From Hungatella effluvii (GTDB taxonomy: Bacteria; Bacillota; Clostridia; Lachnospirales; Lachnospiraceae): DNA of 64,000 nt. The stretch covers positions 1 to 64,000 of the forward strand of contig NZ_QJKD01000019.1 in the NCBI RefSeq assembly GCF_003201875.1, read 5' to 3'. Under the pieces are notes generated by a model. The model did no database searches. It was not told the DNA's origin and saw nothing but the letters and a program-made list of their open reading frames with translations. This document shows, piece after piece, positions 36,375 through 45,342 of this stretch (its first letter is position 1; each line of letters opens with the position of its first letter). Position numbers and translations under genes: made by a program.

Positions 36375-36419
36375 GAAGGCCGCCGCAGGGTTTTTAAAGC
36401 CCTGCAGCGGCCTTCTTTT
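36375..36419 (+). terminator. Rho-independent terminator of the activase gene
   Basis: GAAGGCCGCCGCAGGG (36375-36390) pairs with CCCTGCAGCGGCCTTC (36400-36415) followed by TTTT. Confidence 0.85.
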
Positions 36420-36439
36420 CGATACTGTGCATCTATTCT

Positions 36440-37156
36440 TTATTGCCTGGTAATCAGATCCGCTGCTTTCGCGGCGAACTCCTCAAACATGCGGTCCCCC
36501 TTATCTTTAGCCGCGGCCGTGGGATCGCCGTATGTACCGGACACGCTCAAGTCGCCGATGGAGGTATTGTCCATCCCGTAAAGGGGCGGCCTGTCCGGAT
36601 ACTCGGCCCGGGCCAGGTCCATGTGAACCAGCTCTTCCCTGGCAGACAGCATAAGTGATGTCTCAAACTCGCAGGCGTGGAACATGCCTCCCCAGGTAGG
36701 ACTCTCCATATATTTGTCGTAAATGGGCTGAAGTCCCGGGTAAAACATTCCCAGAACCTTCACAGAGGTGGTGTCCTGGATATCGCGGATCGCATACTTC
36801 ATGGAGACGCCGTTGGCTTCATGGCCGTTTAAAAAGACGAGCTTCGTCACGCCGTACCGCTCCACGGATTTTACAATGTCCTTTAATATAAGCTGTAAAT
36901 GGTCCTGAGGGAGGGATATGGTGCCGATCCGGTCGCGCCATACCCAGGAATAGCCAAAATTGAGTGTTGGAAATACCAGCGCCCCAGTGCGGTCGGATAT
37001 GAGCCGAGCCAGATGTTCCGCCAGGAAGACGTCGGTTCCCAGAGGGAGGTGATAGCCGTGCTGTTCCGTGGAGCCTATGGGTACTATGGCGGTGGAACAC
37101 ACCTCCAGCCGTTCTTTCACCATAGGCCAGGTCATATTCTGGACGATAAATGCCAT
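36440..37156 (-). CDS. Creatininase-family amidohydrolase
   Basis: 238 residues of the creatinine amidohydrolase fold: metal ligands in IGSTEQHGYHLPLGTDV (Glu31, His33, Asp42), the NGHEANG loop, and a late Glu in HACEFETSLM. Relatives open small cyclic amides or formamides, for instance creatinine, MftE peptides, or FAPy intermediates in riboflavin/F420 synthesis. Here it ends a sugar-PTS operon, so a ring-opening role on a phosphorylated or amide-bearing sugar acid is inferred but not shown. Only 4 bp separate it from the aldolase gene. GGGAGGC precedes the ATG. Confidence 0.78.
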   Translation of the reverse strand: MAFIVQNMTWPMVKERLEVCSTAIVPIGSTEQHGYHLPLGTDVFLAEHLARLISDRTGALVFPTLNFGYSWVWRDRIGTISLPQDHLQLILKDIVKSVERYGVTKLVFLNGHEANGVSMKYAIRDIQDTTSVKVLGMFYPGLQPIYDKYMESPTWGGMFHACEFETSLMLSAREELVHMDLARAEYPDRPPLYGMDNTSIGDLSVSGTYGDPTAAAKDKGDRMFEEFAAKAADLITRQ

Positions 37157-37160
37157 CGCT

Positions 37161-37781
37161 TTATGCCTCCCTTTCCATTGCCTGGACGTACAGCCGGGCT
37201 TTCTGCCGGATCAGCTCCAGATTCCCGTCCGTGGACTTACGGGGCACCAGATTGCTGCCGGCGGCCGCACCGGCAAAACCTGCTTTCAGAAACTGGGACA
37301 CATTCGCCTCATTCACACCTCCCACAGCCACAAACTCTGCCTGCGGAAAAGGTCCCTTCAGACTTTTAATATAAGACATTCCAAAGGCATCGGCCGGGAA
37401 CAGCTTGAGACGCCTGACGCCTCTGTTAAGCGCCTTCTGAACGTCTCCCGGTGTCAGGACGCCAGGCAGAACCTCCATGCCCTTTGACAGGCCGTAAGCC
37501 ACCAGATCGTCGTCGTAGCCCGGCGTTAAGAAAAAAGGAATCTTCATGGCGGCCAGCCGGTCCACCTCCTCCTTCTTCGTAACCGTGCCGGCTCCCAAAC
37601 AGATTTTATCCGGTGAAAATCTCTTCTGAATGTTCTCAATACAGCCGAATCCTTTTTCTGCGTCACTTAAGGACACTTCAATGCCGGTTATTCCTTCGCT
37701 CACCAGCGTCTCTGCAATGGGGACAGCGTAAATGGGCTCCACATCACGGATAATTGCCATGAGTCTGATCGATTCAATCAT
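37161..37781 (-). CDS. KDPG/KHG-type class I aldolase
   Basis: 206 residues. The ATG at 37779-37781 follows AAGGAGGG; the frame continues upstream without a ribosome site. It is an Eda-like TIM barrel: GIEVSLSDAEKGF holding the catalytic Glu, GAGTVTKKEEV, FFLTPGYDDDLV, and the Schiff-base Lys in LKLFPADAFGMSYIK, then FVAVGGVNEAN. It would split a 2-keto-3-deoxy-phospho-sugar acid into pyruvate and a phosphorylated aldehyde. It is the sixth gene of the PTS operon, so its substrate is probably made from the imported sugar. No dehydratase of the Edd/enolase type lies in the operon. Confidence 0.88.
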   Translation of the reverse strand: MIESIRLMAIIRDVEPIYAVPIAETLVSEGITGIEVSLSDAEKGFGCIENIQKRFSPDKICLGAGTVTKKEEVDRLAAMKIPFFLTPGYDDDLVAYGLSKGMEVLPGVLTPGDVQKALNRGVRRLKLFPADAFGMSYIKSLKGPFPQAEFVAVGGVNEANVSQFLKAGFAGAAAGSNLVPRKSTDGNLELIRQKARLYVQAMEREA

Positions 37782-37792
37782 GTGCGCCCTCC

Positions 37793-38710
37793 TTAAAATA
37801 CGGCCAGCCACCGCTTGGGATTCTCGATAAAGATTGTGTCGATATCCTGCTGGCTGATACCCTCGTCCAGAAGACGGGCGATAAATTTCGTCTTGATAAA
37901 GCGGAATCCCGGACCTCCGCCGTAGGCCTCTAAATAGGAGGCGCGTCCCATATCCCCGGATATCAGCAGCTGCCTGCCGTAACCATGTCCGATCAGGGAG
38001 CGGATGAGGGCTACTCTCGTAGAATCGGGATGGTATTTTACCTTGCCTGGCCCGTCAAACTGAATATAGATTCCCCGGTCGGCCAGCTTAAGCAGATAGT
38101 ACTCGTCCGGATTGCGGTCCAGATGGCCCAGGGCCACCGTGGTTAAATCCACGCCTTCATTTTCCAGGATATCAAGCACCTCCATGCCCATGGTGCCGGC
38201 CTCCGTATGCCCCCAGATCGGCGCTTTGCAGGCTTTCTGTGCGGTGGCCGCCGCGATTGTCGTCTTTTTCTCCAAAGGATGGATCATATTGTAATACGTG
38301 CCGATTTTGATGAATCCGGCTCTCGCATCCGATCCGTCGCCGCCTTCCATCACATCCTTTGCCAGCATGTCCGCGATCTCTTCCATGGACTTTTCCGCCA
38401 CCCAGGCTGGATAGTAGATGTGCTTATTAAAGCCGGTGGTAGCGATAATATGAACTCCGGTCTCCTGAGCCATCCGTTTCAGAATGTTCAAATCCCTGCC
38501 ATAGTCCAGCGTAGAGGCTTCCACCAGGGTACGTCCCCCGACCTCCTTAAAATTCAGGAGTTCCTGTACGCTGTTTTCATAGCTGCTCAGCTCTAAATCT
38601 CTATCCTTCTGGCATGGCGGCGGAACCGCGTGGAGATGCTCATGGGGATACGTAAATCCCATCTCCTCTCCCTTTATGTCACCCAAAACTGTCCTTGCGA
38701 ATCTTTTCAT
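37793..38710 (-). CDS. Phosphotriesterase-family metal hydrolase, candidate phospho-sugar lactonase
   Basis: 305 residues of the PTE/Php branch of the amidohydrolase superfamily: HxH in GFTYPHEHLHAVPP (His23, His25), the bridging Lys in GFIKIGTYYN, His in APIWGHTEAG, His in VALGHLDRNPD and Asp in LLISGDMGRAS. In Mycoplasma, relatives next to Ula-type PTS genes hydrolyse pentonolactone 5-phosphates; placed here after a Ula-like PTS, this protein may open a phosphorylated lactone in the same way that UlaG opens ascorbate 6-phosphate. That assignment is inference from family and context. It lies 11 bp upstream of the aldolase gene and 43 bp after the EIIC gene. Confidence 0.82.
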   Translation of the reverse strand: MKRFARTVLGDIKGEEMGFTYPHEHLHAVPPPCQKDRDLELSSYENSVQELLNFKEVGGRTLVEASTLDYGRDLNILKRMAQETGVHIIATTGFNKHIYYPAWVAEKSMEEIADMLAKDVMEGGDGSDARAGFIKIGTYYNMIHPLEKKTTIAAATAQKACKAPIWGHTEAGTMGMEVLDILENEGVDLTTVALGHLDRNPDEYYLLKLADRGIYIQFDGPGKVKYHPDSTRVALIRSLIGHGYGRQLLISGDMGRASYLEAYGGGPGFRFIKTKFIARLLDEGISQQDIDTIFIENPKRWLAVF

Positions 38711-38753
38711 TTTGTGTCCTTCTTTCTAAATAAAATTGTAACAATCAACCGTC

Positions 38754-40037
38754 TTACAGCGGGATGCCGAACACCATACCCACAAGGCGCATCAGCACCG
38801 ATACGATAATGGCATCCGTCGAAGCAAACCATAAGCCTTCCACTCCGTAAGCGCCCACATTGACGAAGGGATATGCAACCGCCACAATCAGTGTGAAGAA
38901 CACACCGAGGAAGAGACCTGCTGCCACAGCGCCCTTTTTGCCGCCCAGTTTATCGCCGAACACACCTGCCGCGCCGCCCATGAAGAAGAGGCCGATCACA
39001 CCCGGAAGCACGACAACGTTCATTCTGGTGGTAATCATGGTGCTGATGATACCGCCCACCATCGCCGCCAGGAAACCAACAGTAGTTGCCATCGGTCCGA
39101 CGCTGTAGAAAATCGGGATATCCAGGGCCGGTCTGGCGCCTGGAACCAGCTTCTCACTGATGCCCTTGAACGCGGGAATAATTTCCCCCAGGAACATGCG
39201 GACTCCCTGTAAGAGGACGAGTACGCCCGCCACAAAGGTGAGAGCCTGAATCAGGGTATAGATGATGTAGTTCTGTCCGCCCGACAGCGCCGTCACCGTC
39301 TCACGGCCTGCAATCAGTGCGGTCAGGATATATACCACAATCATGACGATGGCCATGAGGATGGACATATCCTTCAGGAAACCCAATTTGTCAGATACGT
39401 GAACCTGTTCCCAGGTGTCCTGTTCCGGATCACGGTCCTTTTTGCCGAACAGGCCGCCTACGAATCCGCTCAGACAGACAAGGGAACTTCCCCAGAAACC
39501 AAACGCCACTTCATCCGTCTTTAATATTTTTCTCACAAACGGCTGGGCGATAGCCGGGAATACGATCATGGATATTCCCTGAATTACAGAGCCGATAGCC
39601 ACCGCTTCCCATCCCCTGATTCCCATCTGATCCAGTACGATTGCCATGGTACCTGCGAATGAGAACATCATATGTCCGGTCAGGAAAATATACTTAAACG
39701 GCGTGATGCGCGCAAGAAGCAGATTGATCAGAAATGAGAACAGCATAATGAGAGGCGTCTCAAATCCCAATACGACCTGCACAGCAGCCACCAGAGAGTT
39801 ATCCTCCGGCACAATTCCCGCCATGCCGAACGCGCTGTTAAACATAGAACTGAACGGAATCAAAGCCCCCACAATGACATTGGATCCGGCGCTCAGTATT
39901 AAAAATCCCAGAATCGTCTTAAAGGTTCCTGAAATCACATCCGACACGCTGTTTTTCATAGCGATCAGACCAATCATAGCTACAAGGCCTAACACAACCG
40001 TAGGCTGGCTTAAGAAATCAACTAAAAATTTTATCAT
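38754..40037 (-). CDS. PTS EIIC permease, ascorbate (UlaA/SgaT) type
   Basis: 427 residues, about eleven hydrophobic segments and the usual length for UlaA. Typical runs are LGFLILSAGSNVIVGALIPF near the start, GFETPLIMLFSFLINLLLAR, and LDIPIFYSVGPMATTVGFLA with LPGVIGLFFMGGAAGVFGDK in the second half. UlaA-type EIIC proteins import L-ascorbate-like compounds while the EIIB partner phosphorylates them. The closed ring-type substrate matches the downstream lactonase-like gene, but ascorbate itself is not shown since ulaD/E/F-like genes are absent. It forms an A-B-C set with the two upstream genes. Confidence 0.88.
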   Translation of the reverse strand: MIKFLVDFLSQPTVVLGLVAMIGLIAMKNSVSDVISGTFKTILGFLILSAGSNVIVGALIPFSSMFNSAFGMAGIVPEDNSLVAAVQVVLGFETPLIMLFSFLINLLLARITPFKYIFLTGHMMFSFAGTMAIVLDQMGIRGWEAVAIGSVIQGISMIVFPAIAQPFVRKILKTDEVAFGFWGSSLVCLSGFVGGLFGKKDRDPEQDTWEQVHVSDKLGFLKDMSILMAIVMIVVYILTALIAGRETVTALSGGQNYIIYTLIQALTFVAGVLVLLQGVRMFLGEIIPAFKGISEKLVPGARPALDIPIFYSVGPMATTVGFLAAMVGGIISTMITTRMNVVVLPGVIGLFFMGGAAGVFGDKLGGKKGAVAAGLFLGVFFTLIVAVAYPFVNVGAYGVEGLWFASTDAIIVSVLMRLVGMVFGIPL

Positions 40038-40067
40038 ACCGTTCTTCTCCTTTTGTCTTCTCCTCAG

Positions 40068-40331
40068 TTATTTCATATAAGGAAGAATCATTTCTTCGAT
40101 CCCCTTTTTGTCGAGTAAATTGGTAACCGACAGAACCGGCACATCGGCCACGATCTGTTTGGCGATCTCCGAGGAAGCCGCAATCAGATCACAGGGCTTT
40201 CCTTTGTAGGAACCCAGATCCACTGCTTCCCCTTCCACCGCTACGTGATGCTTCTTACCGATATCCTTAATCGTCATCAGAAGCATAAGACTGGTGCCAA
40301 ATCCCATTCCACACACTGTTATCACTCTCAT
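40068..40331 (-). CDS. PTS EIIB component, Ula/Sga type
   Basis: 87 residues. The phosphoryl-carrying cysteine is Cys6 in MRVITVCGMGFGTS, the form typical of the lactose/ascorbate-type EIIB fold. It receives phosphate from the EIIA protein and passes it to the substrate brought in by the EIIC permease. The Arg/Lys tail and length are normal. It lies 11 bp downstream of the EIIA gene and 30 bp upstream of the EIIC gene, with AGAAGGAGAATTT before its ATG. Confidence 0.9.
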   Translation of the reverse strand: MRVITVCGMGFGTSLMLLMTIKDIGKKHHVAVEGEAVDLGSYKGKPCDLIAASSEIAKQIVADVPVLSVTNLLDKKGIEEMILPYMK

Positions 40332-40342
40332 AAATTCTCCTT

Positions 40343-40780
40343 CTATATTAATTTTGCCAGTTCCCCGTAAGAGGTGATTGTCAATAGCCGTTCTCTGACG
40401 TTATCGTCCTCCAGAAATCTCCCCAGTTCCTGAAGTAATGCCAGATGGCTGTCGTTTTCCACACCGCCCAGAGCAAATACGAGTCTCACCGGATCATTAA
40501 AGGGGTGATGAAACGACACAGGTTCTTTGAGCCTGATGAAGCTGATGCAGGGCTCAGACACATCTCCCGATGGTCTTGCGTGAGGCATCGCGATTCCCGG
40601 CGCCATGACCATATAGGGGCCCAGGTTATGGAATGCCTCCTCCATTTTTTCAATATAAGTTTCCTTCACTTTCCCACTGTCCACTAACAGCTGACCGCTA
40701 AAATGAATTACCTCCTCCGGTGTTGTAAGTCCTTCCACATCCAGCCGGACTACGTCCTTTGTCAATATGTCTGTCAGCAT
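40343..40780 (-). CDS. PTS EIIA component, fructose/mannitol/ascorbate type
   Basis: 145 residues. The phosphorylated histidine lies in GIAMPHARPSGDV (His67), the standard PTS_EIIA_2 motif, followed by FALGGVENDSHLALLQELGR. It accepts phosphate from HPr and hands it to EIIB. Its start overlaps the end of the regulator gene by 7 bp, so the two are translationally coupled and the regulator heads the operon. GGAGGGTACC precedes the ATG. Confidence 0.9.
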   Translation of the reverse strand: MLTDILTKDVVRLDVEGLTTPEEVIHFSGQLLVDSGKVKETYIEKMEEAFHNLGPYMVMAPGIAMPHARPSGDVSEPCISFIRLKEPVSFHHPFNDPVRLVFALGGVENDSHLALLQELGRFLEDDNVRERLLTITSYGELAKLI

Positions 40781-42672
40781 AGGTACCCTCCATCAAATTC
40801 CCTTAAATATGTAATAAATTCTTCATAGCATTTACTGCCTGCCAGTTTATTGATCCACTCTTCATCCGATACCAGCAGGAACAGTCGTTCCAGCACTTCT
40901 TTGATTTTCTCATCTCCTCTTTTAAAGCAGCCCAGAATCACCAGCCTCACGTTGGCCTTTCCCCATGGAACAGGATTTTTCATCAGTACGAAGACGAAAA
41001 AGCTCTCTCCATCAATCAGACAGTGTGGCAGCGCCGCAAAGGGCGATATCTCCGTGGACACCAGATTTTCCCGCTTCATGACGGCATTCTTCTGTTCTTC
41101 TTCAAGCCTTCCCTGCTCGATCAGCAGATCGCAGATTCTGGTGAGCACGCCTTTTTTTCTCATGGGCTTGTCCCACAGATAAAAACCGTCCCGCCTGCAC
41201 AGGGTCTCTAAGCTTTCCCGCCTTTTCAACCGCATCAGGGCGAAATTGATCCTCATCTGGTCCTTTTCATTCAGAAACGGGCTGACTGTGACCACTTCCT
41301 TTCCCAGGCTGCTCTCCTGGCCGCAGGGAAGCATCGTGATATAAAAGTCCGCCTCCTCCGGAAGCGCATCTCCTTCTCCGTAATTCCCCATATCCATTAC
41401 TTCCAGCCCGGTATAGGTCTGCTCCAGCCGGCTCTTTAAGAGGCGCGCAGCCCCAGGCATGGTCTCACTGATTAAAACAGTCTTAAACTTACGGATCTTA
41501 TTCTCCTGTTCCAGGGAAGATGCAAAGTACATGGTGAGGAATCCCAGTTCTCCGACGGAGAGATTCTGTTTTGTGTACTCCGTAATGCATTCCGCCAGCT
41601 CGATGGCGTAATAGTAGGCCGTTGGATAGATCTTCTGCAGTTCCTCATAAAACGGATTCTCCGTCTCCATATGTACCAGGTATTTGCCGTAACTGGAGGC
41701 CACATGGAGGATCAGGCCGTTGACCAGCACTTCATCGCCGTTCAAATCCACACCGTAGTTATCCTTGATTTTTTTCAGCCCCTTCATGACCAGGCCGTGG
41801 AAAAACATGAGATTGTGCTCGTCGATCTGGTTGATCCGGCTGTTTCCTCCAAACGTCTGCATCCAGATCAGAGTCAAATACATACACTCCCCTTCCAGCC
41901 TGTTATTGGGAAAATACTTCTTTAACAGACACCTGGTCGTCTTCATCTGTGCTTTGAACGGCTCTTTTCCGTCCAGATGAGCCAGATAGCCGAAGTAAAT
42001 CTCCTTTCCGAGAGAGATTCTCTTGATCGTAATGGCCAGGTATTTGAAAAACTGCTGCTCTTCTTTTTCCTTTGCACTGAGCCCGTATTTTTTGAAGCAT
42101 CTGTCCATCCACTTGCGGATATCCCTCTCCTGCACCTCCCGGATATCGAGGGCGTTCCAGATTTCCTCTTCCTCTGTCTTTTCCAGCAGATGGTACATAC
42201 AGTCCCGGATGCTGATCTCATTCCCGCTGATGTAGAGTCCCGTATAGGCTTTGCTGAACAGCTCCAGGCCGAAATTCTCCAGATAGGAGTTGGACAGCGT
42301 CGTAATTCTGGACATGCTGGAACGGCTGTAATTGAACAGCTCTTCCAGCTCATCCATTTTACATCCGTCACAGATCAGGATCCGTCTCACCACTTCCCGT
42401 ATCAGCTCATCCCCCTTACTGTCCGTGTGGCCTCCCATGTCCTTAAAAAATGCCTGGCAGCGCACCTGATCTGTGATTTTTATTTGATACCCCCTTCCCT
42501 TATAAGAACGGATTTCAAATCCGTTCTCCCCTCCCAGCGCTTCTGCTTCCTTGACATAGCGAAGAATCATCCTGCTGCTGACTCCCAGATGTGCCCCCAG
42601 CTGTCCGGAGGTGACATAACTATCCAGAGTGTCAGCCAGGTATTGGACAACCTGAAATGTTTTTGTATACAT
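40774..42672 (-). CDS. PRD-domain transcriptional activator (BglG/MtlR/LicR type)
   Basis: 632 residues from the ATG at 42670-42672, preceded by GAGAGGAAAAC; a longer frame to 42735 has no ribosome site. N-terminal DNA-binding winged helix (YVTSGQLGAHLGVSSRMILR, about 15-60), a second HTH (about 85-150), two PRD domains (about 165-395) with likely phosphorylated histidines, an EIIB-like domain (about 400-490) and a C-terminal EIIA-like domain (about 500-632) with the LPHCLI histidine. Such proteins switch on their operon when PTS substrate drains phosphate from them. It is the first gene of the EIIA-EIIB-EIIC-lactonase-aldolase-creatininase operon and surely controls it. In the EIIB-like part the usual Cys appears to be missing (LISETMPGAARLL). 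Confidence 0.85.
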   Translation of the reverse strand: MYTKTFQVVQYLADTLDSYVTSGQLGAHLGVSSRMILRYVKEAEALGGENGFEIRSYKGRGYQIKITDQVRCQAFFKDMGGHTDSKGDELIREVVRRILICDGCKMDELEELFNYSRSSMSRITTLSNSYLENFGLELFSKAYTGLYISGNEISIRDCMYHLLEKTEEEEIWNALDIREVQERDIRKWMDRCFKKYGLSAKEKEEQQFFKYLAITIKRISLGKEIYFGYLAHLDGKEPFKAQMKTTRCLLKKYFPNNRLEGECMYLTLIWMQTFGGNSRINQIDEHNLMFFHGLVMKGLKKIKDNYGVDLNGDEVLVNGLILHVASSYGKYLVHMETENPFYEELQKIYPTAYYYAIELAECITEYTKQNLSVGELGFLTMYFASSLEQENKIRKFKTVLISETMPGAARLLKSRLEQTYTGLEVMDMGNYGEGDALPEEADFYITMLPCGQESSLGKEVVTVSPFLNEKDQMRINFALMRLKRRESLETLCRRDGFYLWDKPMRKKGVLTRICDLLIEQGRLEEEQKNAVMKRENLVSTEISPFAALPHCLIDGESFFVFVLMKNPVPWGKANVRLVILGCFKRGDEKIKEVLERLFLLVSDEEWINKLAGSKCYEEFITYLREFDGGYLC

Positions 42673-42830
42673 AATGTTTTCCTCTCTGTTGCAGCACTGC
42701 CCGTCTCCTGTAACTTCATTATAATAATCTGACAATAAGATGTCGATTTCAACAAATGACGGTTAGTAAGTGACATTATCATTATATAGCTATCTTAACA
42801 CGGTAGGATTGGGATGAAAAAAGTATTTAT

Positions 42831-42949
42831 TTTAAACCATGGAGCAGGTCCATGGTCAAGAGCTGATTTTCTTAATATTTTTTTATTTTCTTACGCATTC
42901 TTACGCCTTTTTTACTCCTCTTGACCTTGGAGCTGCTCCATGGTTTAAA
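42831..42949. repeat. Inverted repeat, 32-bp arms, between the PTS regulator and a cell-wall protein gene
   Basis: Arms 42831-42862 and 42918-42949 are reverse complements at 30 of 32 positions, each holding CCATGGAGCAG-like sequence. The 55-bp loop is AT-rich and contains a doubled TTCTTACGC. AACACG upstream (about 42797) and CGTGTT downstream (about 42952) extend the symmetry. It fills most of the 42673-43014 gap, in which no gene was found, and could be a miniature mobile element, a long terminator-like hairpin or a regulatory site. Confidence 0.75.
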
Positions 42950-43014
42950 GTCGTGTTATCAGCAGGAGAGCTGCTGAGAGGATACGATTTTCTTTTGAAA
43001 GGGGAAATTAATTT

Positions 43015-44433
43015 ATGAAGAAACAGATGAAAAAATGGATTCTTCCATGCGCTGCCGCGCTATTTACCATAGGCGCATCTATGACAGCATTTGCAGCACA
43101 GGGCTGGACCATGGAAGGCGACAACTGGGTCTATATCGACTCCAGCGGAAGCAGAGTGACCGATGCCTGGAAGAAATCAGGCGACAACTGGTTCTATCTC
43201 GATTCATCAGGAGATATGGCCAAGAGCAGCGTCATTGAATATGACGATGATTACTATTATGTAAACTCCGTAGGTGCCATGGTATCCAACGAATGGCGGG
43301 AAATCCCTTCCGATTACGAGGAAGAGGACTCACCGGAGACGTACTGGTACTACTTCCAGAACAACGGAAAAGCCTACAAGGCCTCCAGCTCCGGAAAGAC
43401 CTCCTTTAAATCGATCCGCAAAGCCAGCGGAGATTGGAAAAAATATGCGTTTGACTCAGAAGGAAGAATGCTCTTCGGATGGGTTGGCGAGGATTCCGAA
43501 CGAATCACAGGCGATGAAGCCTGGAGAGAGGGCGTGTACTACTGCGGCAACTCCGATGACGGCGCTTCTGTATTAAACGCATGGAGCCTTCAGGAGGTCG
43601 ACGATCCGGATACGGAAGAGGATAACTTCGACGGAACCTACTGGTTCTACTTCGGTACCAACGGTAAAAAAGTAAAAGATACCACCAAGACCATCAACGG
43701 TTTAAAATACCGCTTCAATGAAAACGGCGCAGCGGAATCCGAGTGGTATGCCAAGGCTTCCACCACAACTGCAAGCGGAAGCAACTTATACTACAACCTT
43801 CCGGAACAGTGCTGGCTGGCCAAGGGCTGGTTCAAGACCATTCCAGGCGCAGAGGTAGATCCTGAAGCTTACGATGACGGAACAGAATACTGGTTCTACG
43901 CTCAGAACAACGGCGATCTCGTCAAGAGCCAGATCAAGACAATCAACAACTACCGCTACGCATTTAACGAAAAGGGCGAAATGCTTCACGGACTCTATAT
44001 GCTGACCTTCGATGACGACAAGAAGATCGATTCCTACGAAGAGATCGAGGCAGAAAGCGATCTTCCGGATTCTGCTGACGAGCGCGACGTATACTACTTC
44101 GGAGATTCTCCTAAGGAAGGCGTCATGGCTACCGGCAAGACCACCATCGATATCGACGGCGAGAAATACACCTACAACTTCCGCAAGTCCGGCAGCGACA
44201 AGGGCGCCGGCTACAACGGAATCTATGACGATTCCATCTACATCAAGGGCCGCCTGCTGAAGGCTGACCGCGATGCAAAATACGAGGTTGTATCTTACAA
44301 TGGCGAAGACTACTTAATCGGCACCTCCGGAAAACTCGCTAAGGGCAAGAAGAACTTAAAGAACGGCGACGACAAATACTTCAGCACAAATAAGCAGGGT
44401 ATTGTCACCTATGAAGGTTACGAAAAAGAGTAA
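43015..44433 (+). CDS. Secreted cell-wall-binding repeat protein
   Basis: 472 residues. Signal peptide 1-28 (MKKQMKKWILPCAAALF..., cut at AFA-A). The rest is built of tandem CW_binding/choline-binding-type repeats of about 20-40 residues, for example GDNWVYIDSSGSRVTDAW, NWFYLDSSGDMAKSS, YWFYFGTNGKKVKDTTK and YRFNENGAAESEWYAK, rich in aromatic and acidic residues. No catalytic domain is recognisable. It would attach to teichoic acid or other wall polymer on the cell surface; the role may be structural or adhesive. AAAGGGGAAA precedes the ATG, and a terminator follows. Single-gene unit. Confidence 0.82.
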   Translation: MKKQMKKWILPCAAALFTIGASMTAFAAQGWTMEGDNWVYIDSSGSRVTDAWKKSGDNWFYLDSSGDMAKSSVIEYDDDYYYVNSVGAMVSNEWREIPSDYEEEDSPETYWYYFQNNGKAYKASSSGKTSFKSIRKASGDWKKYAFDSEGRMLFGWVGEDSERITGDEAWREGVYYCGNSDDGASVLNAWSLQEVDDPDTEEDNFDGTYWFYFGTNGKKVKDTTKTINGLKYRFNENGAAESEWYAKASTTTASGSNLYYNLPEQCWLAKGWFKTIPGAEVDPEAYDDGTEYWFYAQNNGDLVKSQIKTINNYRYAFNEKGEMLHGLYMLTFDDDKKIDSYEEIEAESDLPDSADERDVYYFGDSPKEGVMATGKTTIDIDGEKYTYNFRKSGSDKGAGYNGIYDDSIYIKGRLLKADRDAKYEVVSYNGEDYLIGTSGKLAKGKKNLKNGDDKYFSTNKQGIVTYEGYEKE

Positions 44434-44474
44434 TGAAATTCCGCCATCACAAGCACTCTTTTCTAAAAATAAAA

Positions 44475-44502
44475 GTGAGGTCTGCCAATCCGGCAGGCCT
44501 CA
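44475..44502 (+). terminator. Rho-independent terminator of the cell-wall protein gene
   Basis: TGAGGTCTGCC and GGCAGGCCTCA form a stem (one G-U pair, five-base loop) followed by TTTTCATTTTG. Confidence 0.8.
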
Positions 44503-44577
44503 TTTTCATTTTGTTCTTTTCGTTTCCGGCCACATTAAAGTACACGGAATGAGCAATAAATATTTTCCAGAATCTGG

Positions 44578-44606
44578 TTGCTTCCCCACCACTTTTGTAG
44601 TATAAT
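44578..44606 (+). promoter_or_regulatory. Promoter of the osmolyte ABC operon
   Basis: TTGCTT (44578-44583), 17 bp, TATAAT (44601-44606), about 62 bp before the permease start codon. Confidence 0.65.
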
Positions 44607-44668
44607 AATCAGAACGTGTGTTCTATCTCACGTATCATTCATACCAATGACAGAATGGAGGTCATCTC

Positions 44669-45313
44669 ATGATTCACGGAATCTTTTCCCTCTACGCGGA
44701 ACGCTGGCCGTTCTTCCAGGAGCTGATTCTTCAGCATATAAAGATCGCATCGACAGCGATTCTCATCTCCGGCTCTATCGGTCTCTTTCTCGGTATTTTA
44801 ATCAGCGAGCACCGGCGGTTCGCCACATGGATTATCGGGGTCATCAACGTGGCCTATACGATTCCGTCGATTTCCATGCTGGGCTTTTTAATCCCATTTA
44901 CCGGCATCGGCAATAAGACTGCGACCATCGCGCTCACCATCTATGGGCTGCTGCCTATGGTCCGCAACACCTATACCGGCATCACCACCATTGAGGCGTC
45001 CACCATCGAGGTGGCAAAGGGCATGGGAAGCACGCCCTGGCAGATTCTTTATAAGGTCAAGCTGCCTCTGGCGCTCCCGGTCATCGTGGCAGGACTCCGC
45101 AGTATGGTGGTGATGACGATCTCACTCAGCGGTATCGCCTCCTATATCGGAGCAGGCGGCCTGGGAGTAGCCATCTACCGCGGCATCACGACGAACAACG
45201 CCGCCATGACGTATGCAGGCAGCATCCTGATCGCCCTCGTGGCTCTCGCATCCGATCAGCTGGTGGCTTATATTGAACGTCATATTCGTAAGAAATGGCA
45301 TCTGGCTCCGTAA
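44669..45313 (+). CDS. Glycine betaine/carnitine/choline-type ABC transporter permease (OpuCB-like)
   Basis: 214 residues with five to six membrane helices and the ABC-permease EAA loop ASTIEVAKGMGSTPWQILYKVKLPLALPVI. The opening AILISGSIGLFLGILISEHR and the helix SIGLFLGIL match OpuCB/OpuBB-type permeases of osmoprotectant importers. It heads a plus-strand operon: permease, ATPase, binding protein. Opu importers of Bacillus usually carry two permease genes; only one is seen here, so the channel is presumably a homodimer. GGAGGTCATCTC precedes the ATG. Confidence 0.88.
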   Translation: MIHGIFSLYAERWPFFQELILQHIKIASTAILISGSIGLFLGILISEHRRFATWIIGVINVAYTIPSISMLGFLIPFTGIGNKTATIALTIYGLLPMVRNTYTGITTIEASTIEVAKGMGSTPWQILYKVKLPLALPVIVAGLRSMVVMTISLSGIASYIGAGGLGVAIYRGITTNNAAMTYAGSILIALVALASDQLVAYIERHIRKKWHLAP

Positions 45314-45342
45314 GGGGACAGACCGCTGTAAGGAGGATTATC

